Shown: positions 28,907-35,796 of the stretch, in pieces
Layout of the letters: each line of letters starts with the position of its first letter
How positions within the stretch are numbered: the first letter of the stretch is position 1
Assembly: GCA_029263725.1 (NCBI GenBank)
Contig: JAJUFS010000008.1
Coordinates: 1 to 35,796 of the forward strand
Source of the DNA: Gammaproteobacteria bacterium
Lineage (GTDB): Bacteria > Pseudomonadota > Gammaproteobacteria > Natronospirales > JAJUFS01
Direction of reading: 5' to 3'
Length of the DNA stretch: 35,796 bases
Position numbers and translations under genes: made by a program
Notes under the pieces: generated by a model
Seen by the model: only the letters and a program-made list of their open reading frames with translations
Told to the model about the DNA's origin: nothing
Database searches by the model: none

Positions 28907-30139
28907 ATGCGAATACTTAAGCGAAAATTCCCACGCTCTTCCCCGGAAAGTCGTGATTCCTTTCATGATTTCCCCTTGCTCGACGCCGACGCCTGCGTGA
29001 AATGCGGCCTGTGCCTGCCTCATTGCCCGACCTACGCATTGCACCAGCATGAAGGCGATTCGCCGCGCGGACGCATCGCGCTGATGCAGGGACTCGCACA
29101 AGGCGAGCTCGATCCCCGCGGAAGCGCAGTGCAGCACCTCGACGGCTGCCTGGTCTGCCGGGCATGCGAACCGGTCTGTCCTGCCGAGGTTCCCTATGGC
29201 CGCCTGATAGACGCGGGCAGAACGGGGCTGTGGCGCGCGGGACGCCGCCCTTCCGCGCTGTGGCGGCTGCTGGCGGCCTTCCGCCGCACGCCGCGGCGGA
29301 TTGCGGTGCTTGAGCGGCTGCTGCTGTTCGCGCACCGCTCAGGCGTCATCGGCCTGTTCCGTCACCTGCCCGTTCCACGGCTGCGCCGGCTGGCGGCCCA
29401 CGTCACCCGCCCTCATGCTGCTCCGAAGCCTGGCCGCCACCCCGCGAAAGGCGAACGCCGCGGCGAGGTGATGCTGTTTCTCGGCTGCGTGGCCCGCCCG
29501 CTCGATGGCCGCGTACTGCACGCCTGCGTCAACGTGCTGACGGCGATGGGTTACGACGTGAACATCCCGGCAGCGCAGGGATGCTGCGGCGCCATGGATG
29601 CGCACGCCGGCGACAGGGAGACGGCGCAGCGTCTCGTCACGGCCAACGTCGCGGCATTCGGCGGCGATTCGGAGATTCTTTCGGCCGCCAGCGGTTGCGC
29701 CATCGTCATGCGCGAGTCCGGCGATGCGTCCGGCGCCCGCGTGCACGATGTGATGGATTTCATCAGCCGCCACGCCGACGCCCTGCCGGCGCTTCGACCC
29801 TTGCATGGCCGCGTGCTCGTCCATCAACCCTGCACGCAACGCAACGCATTGCGCGAAGGCAGGCCAACGGAACTGCTGCGCCGAATTCCCGATCTGGAGA
29901 TTGCGGAACTCGCCTGGCGCGACTGCTGCGGCGCTGCCGGCAGTTACCTGTTCGAGCATCCTGGCGAGGCCGACGCGCTCGGCACCCGCCTGCTCGCGAG
30001 CATCACCGCCGCGCCGGATTACCTCGTCACCTCCAACACCGGCTGTTCCATCCACCTTGCAAGGCTGCTGCGCGAGCAAGGCATGGCCGTGAAGGTACGG
30101 CATCCAGTCGAGCTGCTTGCGGAATCACTCGGCGTATAA
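28907..30139 (+). CDS. (Fe-S)-binding protein, GlcF-like (glycolate oxidase iron-sulfur subunit family)
   Basis: [38 protein letters not shown]...[22 protein letters not shown] and CCG motifs ([20 protein letters not shown]). Confidence 0.92.
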   Translation: MRILKRKFPRSSPESRDSFHDFPLLDADACVKCGLCLPHCPTYALHQHEGDSPRGRIALMQGLAQGELDPRGSAVQHLDGCLVCRACEPVCPAEVPYGRLIDAGRTGLWRAGRRPSALWRLLAAFRRTPRRIAVLERLLLFAHRSGVIGLFRHLPVPRLRRLAAHVTRPHAAPKPGRHPAKGERRGEVMLFLGCVARPLDGRVLHACVNVLTAMGYDVNIPAAQGCCGAMDAHAGDRETAQRLVTANVAAFGGDSEILSAASGCAIVMRESGDASGARVHDVMDFISRHADALPALRPLHGRVLVHQPCTQRNALREGRPTELLRRIPDLEIAELAWRDCCGAAGSYLFEHPGEADALGTRLLASITAAPDYLVTSNTGCSIHLARLLREQGMAVKVRHPVELLAESLGV

Positions 30140-30146
30140 TCAGGCC

Positions 30147-30791
30147 ATGCAACGCCAACTCAATTTCATCGACCATCTCCTTGCCAGCGCCGACAACGCC
30201 CTGCGCACGGTGCTCGGCTCGCACATCAATCACGCCGGCCGTCCGAATCCCGCCAGGGACCTGCCGGAAACCGTGACGGACGAACGCGAACGGCAGCATT
30301 CGGCGGGCCTGATGCGCGTCAACCATGCCGGGGAGATTGCCGCGCAGGCGCTGTACCAGGGGCAATCGGTGTTCGCGCGCGACGCCACGGTGCGCGAATC
30401 GATGCGCCAGTCGGCGGAAGAGGAAGTCGATCATCTCGCCTGGTGCGAGGAGCGGCTGGCGGAGCTGGGCAGCGCGCCGTCGAAACTCGCGCCGTTCTGG
30501 TATGCCGGTTCCTTCGCGATCGGCGCGCTGGCAGGCGCGGCCGGCGATCGCTGGAGCCTGGGATTCGTGGCGGAGACGGAACGGCAGGTGGAAGCGCATC
30601 TCGACAGCCACCTGGAGCGCCTTCCGGAGCACGATGCGCGCAGCCGCGCCATCGTCGAACAGATGAAGATCGACGAAATCCACCACGGCGAAAAGGCGAT
30701 GCAGCTTGGCGCCGCGAGGCTGCCCTGGCCGATCCGGCGGCTGATGCGGCTCACCTCCAAGGTGATGACCACCACCGCCTACCGGCTGTAA
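30147..30791 (+). CDS. coq7: 2-polyprenyl-3-methyl-6-methoxy-1,4-benzoquinone monooxygenase
   Basis: [23 protein letters not shown]...[22 protein letters not shown]...[17 protein letters not shown]; di-iron Coq7 motifs. Confidence 0.96.
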   Translation: MQRQLNFIDHLLASADNALRTVLGSHINHAGRPNPARDLPETVTDERERQHSAGLMRVNHAGEIAAQALYQGQSVFARDATVRESMRQSAEEEVDHLAWCEERLAELGSAPSKLAPFWYAGSFAIGALAGAAGDRWSLGFVAETERQVEAHLDSHLERLPEHDARSRAIVEQMKIDEIHHGEKAMQLGAARLPWPIRRLMRLTSKVMTTTAYRL

Positions 30792-30804
30792 CGGCGCAAA
30801 AGGA

Positions 30805-30824
30805 ACGGGGCCTTGCGGCCCCGT
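30805..30824. terminator. Terminator hairpin between convergent coq7 and speD
   Basis: ACGGGGCC-TTGC-GGCCCCGT followed by CGTTT. Confidence 0.75.
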
Positions 30825-30828
30825 CGTT

Positions 30829-31659
30829 TCAGTCCTCGATCTCCGAGCGATTGCCGCGCTTGATGTTGCGGCCGTAGAAGATCTCGTGCATCTCGCGCTC
30901 GACCCGCTCCCAGATGATTTCCTGCTCTTCGGGATCCAGCTCGTCGACGCCGGTGCCGAACAGGTAGTTGTCGAGATCGAACTCCTTCAGCAGCATCTTC
31001 GTGTGGAAGATGTTCTCCTGGTAGACGTTCACGTCCACCATGCGATAACGCTCGCGCGTATCCTCGGAGAGGAAGTTCTGGATCGAATCGATGTTGTGAT
31101 CGATGAACAGCTTGTCGCCGTTGATGTCCCGCGTGAAGCCGCGCACCCGGTAGTCGATGGTGACGATGTCCGACTCCAGCGCGTGAATCAGGTAGTTCAG
31201 TGCCTTCAGCGGCGAGATCTTGCCGCAGGTCGACACGTCGATGTCCGCACGGAAGGTTGAAATCCCGTTGTCCGGATGCATCTCGGGATAGGTGTGCACG
31301 GTGATGTGCGACTTGTCCAGGTGCGCCACCACGGCGTCGGGCAGCGGGCCCGGCGATTCCGTCGTCGCGGATCGCACCAGATCGGGCTGCAGCACCGGCT
31401 CCTCGGAGATCAGCATCGTCACGGACGCGCCCTGCGGGTCATAGTCCTGGTGAGCGATGTTGAGAATGTTGGCACCGATGATGTTGGAAACATCCGTCAG
31501 GATCTGCGTCAATCGCTCGGCGTTGTACACCTCGTCGATATATTCGATGTATTCCTTCTGGTGTTTCTCCGTCTTCGCGTAACAGATGTCGTAGATGTTG
31601 AAACTCAGGGTCTTGGTGAGGTTGTTGAAGCCCTGCAGCTTCAGCTTGTTGTCCGCCAT
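30829..31659 (-). CDS. speD: S-adenosylmethionine decarboxylase proenzyme
   Basis: [51 protein letters not shown]...[44 protein letters not shown]; SpeD. Start could be the ATG at 31662. Confidence 0.97.
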   Translation of the reverse strand: MADNKLKLQGFNNLTKTLSFNIYDICYAKTEKHQKEYIEYIDEVYNAERLTQILTDVSNIIGANILNIAHQDYDPQGASVTMLISEEPVLQPDLVRSATTESPGPLPDAVVAHLDKSHITVHTYPEMHPDNGISTFRADIDVSTCGKISPLKALNYLIHALESDIVTIDYRVRGFTRDINGDKLFIDHNIDSIQNFLSEDTRERYRMVDVNVYQENIFHTKMLLKEFDLDNYLFGTGVDELDPEEQEIIWERVEREMHEIFYGRNIKRGNRSEIED

Positions 31660-31830
31660 CATTGCTCCTGCCATTCTGTGCCGCGCCGCGACAGGGGTGG
31701 CTCCGGGAAGTGGAAGCGGCGAATTATCGCGATTTGCGGCGGCCATGAACAGCCTTTGGGGGCATCGGCTTGCCTTCGCCATGACCTTGTATTACAAGAG
31801 GCGGACACACTGCGTCCGAACGGTAAGTAC

Positions 31831-32520
31831 GTGACTGAGAAAGAAAAAACCTTCAGGCCTTTCAACAATCCGGCCATCGACCGGTTCCTGTCCATCTGCC
31901 ACATCAAGCAGGTGCCCAGCAAGACCGTGGTGATCCACGCCGGGGACGTGCCCGACACCCTCTATTTCATCATCGAAGGCTCGGTGGCCGTCGCCCTGGA
32001 GGATGAGGACGGCAACGAGATGGTCGTCACCTACCTGAACCGCGGCGAATTCTTCGGCGAGATGGGCCTGTTCATGGAACAGTCCAAGCGCTCCGCCTGG
32101 GTCCGCACCCGCACCGAGTGCAAGCTCGCGGAGATCCACTACGACCGCTTCAAGCGCCTCGCCAACGATGACCCCGAGCTGCTGTTCGAGCTGGCCAGCC
32201 AGATGGCCGCGCGCCTCGGCCGCACCACCCGCAAGGTCGGCGACCTCGCCTTCCTGGACGTGACCGGCCGCATCTCGCGCGTGCTGCTGGACCTGTGCAA
32301 GGAACCGGACGCGATGACGCACCCGGATGGCATGCAGATCCGCATCAGCCGCCAGGAAATCGGCCGCATCGTCGGCTGCTCCCGGGAAATGGCCGGGCGC
32401 GTGCTGAAGGCGCTGGAGGAAAACGGCCACATCGAGGTCTCCGGCAAGACCATCGTGGTGCTCGGCGCCACCCCGCGCGGCCAGGAAACCGAGCTGACCG
32501 CGGGACTGAATTTCAAGTAG
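31831..32520 (+). CDS. crp: Crp/Vfr-type cAMP-activated global transcriptional regulator
   Basis: From GTG 31831: cyclic nucleotide-binding GEFFGEMGLFMEQSKRSAWVRTRTECKLAEI and Crp helix-turn-helix ISRQEIGRIVGCSREMAGRVLKALEENGHIEVSGKTIVV. Confidence 0.94.
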   Translation: MTEKEKTFRPFNNPAIDRFLSICHIKQVPSKTVVIHAGDVPDTLYFIIEGSVAVALEDEDGNEMVVTYLNRGEFFGEMGLFMEQSKRSAWVRTRTECKLAEIHYDRFKRLANDDPELLFELASQMAARLGRTTRKVGDLAFLDVTGRISRVLLDLCKEPDAMTHPDGMQIRISRQEIGRIVGCSREMAGRVLKALEENGHIEVSGKTIVVLGATPRGQETELTAGLNFK

Positions 32521-32544
32521 GCAAGACGACAAGAGGTACGTCGC

Positions 32545-32865
32545 ATGGAATGCGAAACACTGGGCAGGAAGCAGAACGTTCTTGTACGACGGCAGCGACT
32601 CATGCCGGGGCAGAGTTCGCCCTGGCACACCGACCCGCTGCACCGCTTCACCACGGTCCTCAGCGGCACGGAAATCACCATCGAATTCCGCGACGGCGGC
32701 GAGAAGATCGCCGTCCCGGTCCACGCCGGGCTGTGCGACTGGGACGTGCCCGAGCCGCGGGTACACCGGGCGGTGAACACCGGCTCGGAAGTCTACGAAG
32801 AGATCGTGGTGTTCCTGCTCGGCGACGAGAACGACGACCCTCAGCCGGTGGCCAGCACCGGCTGA
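32545..32865 (+). CDS. Small cupin-like protein
   Basis: [73 protein letters not shown]; cupin beta-barrel pattern. Confidence 0.8.
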   Translation: MECETLGRKQNVLVRRQRLMPGQSSPWHTDPLHRFTTVLSGTEITIEFRDGGEKIAVPVHAGLCDWDVPEPRVHRAVNTGSEVYEEIVVFLLGDENDDPQPVASTG

Positions 32866-33452
32866 GCCTGCCGCGTCGATTCAAGAAAGTTCTTCAGCAG
32901 CGCGTGACCGTGCCGGGTGAGGATGGCCTCGGGATGGAACTGCACGCCTTCTATCGGCAGCTCCCGGTGCCGCACGCCCATGATCTCCTCCAGCGCGCCG
33001 TCTTCGGTCTCGGTCCAGGCCGTCATTTCCAGGCAGTCCGGCAGCGAGGATTTCTCGATCACCAGCGAGTGGTAGCGCGTGGCTTCATAGGGTGACGGCA
33101 GCCCGCGAAACACGCCCTTGCCGCGGTGATGGATCATCGAGGTCTTGCCGTGCATCACCTGCCCCGCGCGCACCACGCGGCCGCCGAACACCTGGCCGAT
33201 CGCCTGGTGGCCAAGGCAGACGCCGAGGGTGGGAATCACGCTGCCCAGCTGCCTGACCACTTCCATGGAGATCCCCGCCTCGTTCGGCGTGCACGGCCCC
33301 GGCGAGATCACGATGTGGCTGGGCGCGAGCGCACGGATCTCCGCGGGCGTGATCTCGTCGTTGCGCTTCACCTTCACTTCCGCACCCAGCTCCAGCAGGT
33401 ACTGCACCAGGTTGAAGGTGAAGGAATCGTAGTTGTCGATCATCAGGATCAT
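32841..33452 (-). CDS. trpG: Anthranilate/aminodeoxychorismate synthase component II
   Basis: [28 protein letters not shown]...[14 protein letters not shown]...[16 protein letters not shown]...[11 protein letters not shown]; TrpG/PabA glutaminase motifs. Confidence 0.96.
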   Translation of the reverse strand: MILMIDNYDSFTFNLVQYLLELGAEVKVKRNDEITPAEIRALAPSHIVISPGPCTPNEAGISMEVVRQLGSVIPTLGVCLGHQAIGQVFGGRVVRAGQVMHGKTSMIHHRGKGVFRGLPSPYEATRYHSLVIEKSSLPDCLEMTAWTETEDGALEEIMGVRHRELPIEGVQFHPEAILTRHGHALLKNFLESTRQAQPVLATG

Positions 33453-34147
33453 GACGCGCGCTCCGCGAAATGCCCCGGCAGCTCCGCCAGCGAGTCGAGC
33501 AGCAGCCGGGGCGCGAGCGAGGGCAGGTCCTCGCCGCGATGATAGCCGTAAGTGACGCAGGCGCAGTCGATTCCCGCCCTTCTCGCCGCGTAAATGTCCG
33601 TGGCCGAGTCACCGATCATCAGCGTCTGCGCCGCCGCCATGTCGAACTGTTCCATGGCGTGCAGCAGCGGCCGCGGGTCGGGCTTCTTCCAGGGCAGCGT
33701 GTCGCCGCCGAGCACCATCGCGAACGCGGATGCCAGCCCCAGTGTCGCCAGCAGCTCCGTGGCGATGCCTTCCGGCTTGTTGGTGACCACCGCGAGCGTG
33801 ACTCCCCGCGTGCGCAGGAACTCCAGGCATTCCTGCACGCCGGGATAGATGGTGGTCTCGACGCAAACGCGTCGCGCGTAATGGGCGAGATAACGGGAAT
33901 AGAGCGTTTCCACCGCCGCGTCGTCATCGCTGCCGCGCATGTCACGGGAGATGGCGCGGGCGGCGAGATCGCGCGCACCGGTGCCGACCCAGGCACGCAC
34001 CTCGTCGAGGCCGGCCTCGGGGCGGCCGAGCTCGACCAGCGCGCGATTCAGCGCCACGGCGATGTCCGGCACGCTGTCGACCAGCGTGCCGTCCAGATCG
34101 AACAGCGCGAGCCGCGGCAGGCGCAGCGGAAGAAGCTCAGGTTGCAT
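33449..34147 (-). CDS. gph: Phosphoglycolate phosphatase
   Basis: [31 protein letters not shown]...[18 protein letters not shown]...[35 protein letters not shown] hydrolase motifs. Confidence 0.94.
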   Translation of the reverse strand: MQPELLPLRLPRLALFDLDGTLVDSVPDIAVALNRALVELGRPEAGLDEVRAWVGTGARDLAARAISRDMRGSDDDAAVETLYSRYLAHYARRVCVETTIYPGVQECLEFLRTRGVTLAVVTNKPEGIATELLATLGLASAFAMVLGGDTLPWKKPDPRPLLHAMEQFDMAAAQTLMIGDSATDIYAARRAGIDCACVTYGYHRGEDLPSLAPRLLLDSLAELPGHFAERAS

Positions 34148-34148
34148 G

Positions 34149-34823
34149 TCAGGCGGCGCGCGCCCTGGCGATCTCCGCGCGCATCTCGGCGATGACCTTG
34201 GCGTAATCCTTCGCGCCGAAGATCGCGGAACCGGCCACGAAGGTATCCGCGCCGGCCGCGGCAATCTCGCCGATGTTGTCCACCTTCACGCCGCCGTCGA
34301 TTTCCAGGCGGATGTCGCGGCCGGACTGGTCGATGAGGCGGCGCGCGGTGCGCAGCTTGTTGAGCGCCTCGGGAATGAACTTCTGCCCGCCGAAGCCCGG
34401 GTTCACCGACATGATCAGCACCATGTCCACCTTGTCGAGCACATGATGCAGCCAGCTGAGCGGCGTGGCGGGATTGAACACCAGGCCCGCCTTGCAGCCC
34501 GATTCATGGATGAGCCCGAGCGTGCGATCAATGTGCTCGGAAGCCTCGGGATGGAAGGTGATGTACGTGGCACCGGCCTTGGCGAAGTCCGGGATGATGC
34601 GGTCCACCGGCTTGACCATGAGGTGCACGTCGATGGGCGCGGTCACGCCATGGTTGCGCAACGCCTCGCAGACCAGCGGGCCGATGGTGAGATTCGGCAC
34701 GTAGTGATTGTCCATCACGTCGAAATGCACGATGTCCGCGCCCGCCGCCAGCACGGCGTTCACTTCCTCGCCCAGGCGGGCGAAATCGGCGCTGAGGATG
34801 GAAGGAGCGATCAGGTCGGTCAT
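34149..34823 (-). CDS. rpe: Ribulose-phosphate 3-epimerase
   Basis: [49 protein letters not shown]...[19 protein letters not shown]; Rpe signature. Confidence 0.98.
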   Translation of the reverse strand: MTDLIAPSILSADFARLGEEVNAVLAAGADIVHFDVMDNHYVPNLTIGPLVCEALRNHGVTAPIDVHLMVKPVDRIIPDFAKAGATYITFHPEASEHIDRTLGLIHESGCKAGLVFNPATPLSWLHHVLDKVDMVLIMSVNPGFGGQKFIPEALNKLRTARRLIDQSGRDIRLEIDGGVKVDNIGEIAAAGADTFVAGSAIFGAKDYAKVIAEMRAEIARARAA

Positions 34824-34893
34824 GGCGTCTCCGGTTGCGCGGCTGCGCGGAAGGGGGCAGATTCGATGAAGGCGCGATTATAACGGATAGCCC

Positions 34894-35325
34894 ATGCCCT
34901 CACTGCCCACTGCCCTGCTGGACATCGTCACCGCCCTGCACTGGCTGGCCATCGTCGCCTGGATCGGCGGACTGTTCTTCGCGTGCCTGGTCCTGCGCCC
35001 GGCGCTCTCGAGCCTGCCGGCGGCGACGCGCGAGCAGGCCTGGCAGGCGACGATGGCGCGCCTGCTGCCATGGCTGTGGGCAGGCATGGCGCTGCTGTTC
35101 ATCACCGGCCTTGCCCAGGTCTACGCGATCTTCGGCAGCTTCCGCTTCGCCGCCGCGCGCGTGCACTGGATGGCGGCGGCAGCGTCGCTGATGCTGGCGC
35201 TGTTCCTGGTGATGCGCTTTGGCCCCTGGCGTTCATCGCAGCGCGCGCACCATCGCCTGCTGGCCGCGCAACTTGCCATCGGCCTGCTCACCCTCCTTGC
35301 CATCAACCACCTACAGGAACGATAG
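34894..35325 (+). CDS. CopD-like integral membrane protein
   Basis: Four-helix hydrophobic protein; LLDIVTALHWLAIVAWIGGLFFACLVLRPAL is CopD-family-like. Confidence 0.78.
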   Translation: MPSLPTALLDIVTALHWLAIVAWIGGLFFACLVLRPALSSLPAATREQAWQATMARLLPWLWAGMALLFITGLAQVYAIFGSFRFAAARVHWMAAAASLMLALFLVMRFGPWRSSQRAHHRLLAAQLAIGLLTLLAINHLQER

Positions 35326-35327
35326 CC

Positions 35328-35714
35328 ATGAGCATGAACAAGCTGACCCCGGTGCTGTTCGTGGATGACATCGCATTGCAATTGCCTTTCTGGAAGGAAA
35401 CCCTGGGCTTCGAGACCGTCGTCGAAGTGCCCGAAACCGAAGGCTCGGAAAAGACCGGCTTCATGATCCTCAAGCGCGACCAGGTCGAGGTCATGCTGCA
35501 GACCTGGAAGAGCATCGAGGAAGACACCGGCTGGCGCGAGCGCAGCGCGCAGAGCTCGCTGTTCATCGAGGTCTCCGACATCGATGACATCGAGCGGCGC
35601 TTGCAATCGCTGGACAAGGTCATCCCGCGCCGCAAGACCTTCTACGGTGCAACCAAGATCGGCGTTCGCGATCCGGCCGGCAACCTGGTCACCTTCGCGC
35701 AATTCGAAGCATGA
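35328..35714 (+). CDS. VOC (glyoxalase/bleomycin resistance) family protein
   Basis: NKLTPVLFVDDIALQLPFWKETLGFETVVEVPE...GVRDPAGNLVTFAQFEA; VOC fold pattern. Confidence 0.9.
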   Translation: MSMNKLTPVLFVDDIALQLPFWKETLGFETVVEVPETEGSEKTGFMILKRDQVEVMLQTWKSIEEDTGWRERSAQSSLFIEVSDIDDIERRLQSLDKVIPRRKTFYGATKIGVRDPAGNLVTFAQFEA

Positions 35715-35796
35715 CGCTTGTCGCCGCCCTGCGCCGCGCGCTCGACGAGCACGCCGATCCCGCGATCGCCGCGGGACAGGCCGCCTACATGCAGAA
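35711..35796 (+). CDS. DNA alkylation repair (AlkD-like) protein, N-terminal fragment
   Basis: ATGA overlap with the VOC gene; MTLVAALRRALDEHADPAIAAGQAAYMQ resembles AlkD N-termini. Truncated by the window end. Confidence 0.6.
   Translation, partial: MTLVAALRRALDEHADPAIAAGQAAYMQ

Overview
This is a GC-rich, densely coded chromosomal window that looks gammaproteobacterial by gene content and order. Nearly all of it is housekeeping or metabolic. From left to right it contains: csaA-like (partial), thyA, lgt, an RlmI-type methyltransferase, a YyaL-type thioredoxin-domain protein, MgtC/SapB, a large Nma111-like double-protease/PDZ protein, rnk, a PfkB kinase, a split glycine cleavage operon (gcvT-gcvH-gcvPA-gcvPB), a DUF885 lipoprotein, phhA-phhB, two UbiH-family hydroxylases, pepP, a YgfB/UPF0149 protein, a ZapB-like/TIGR02449 protein, zapA, 6S RNA (ssrS), a 5-formyl-THF cyclo-ligase, an EVE protein, a histone H1-like Lys/Ala repeat protein, rpiA, tRNA-Gln(CTG), rpsI/rplM, a 2Fe-2S ferredoxin, DUF481, a GlcF-like Fe-S protein, coq7, speD, crp/vfr, a cupin, trpG, gph, rpe, a CopD-like protein, a VOC protein, and a partial AlkD-like DNA alkylation repair gene. 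I saw no CRISPR array, prophage, transposase or obvious defence island. The most interesting signals are non-coding: two copies of a GTGAGA-unit hairpin abutting stop codons, an ACAGGAT-type repeat element, 6S RNA whose 3' end nearly touches the fau start codon, candidate leaderless promoters, a 23-bp dyad on the DUF885 promoter, and structured leaders before gcvT and rplM. All family calls are from reading the sequence; no database search was run.
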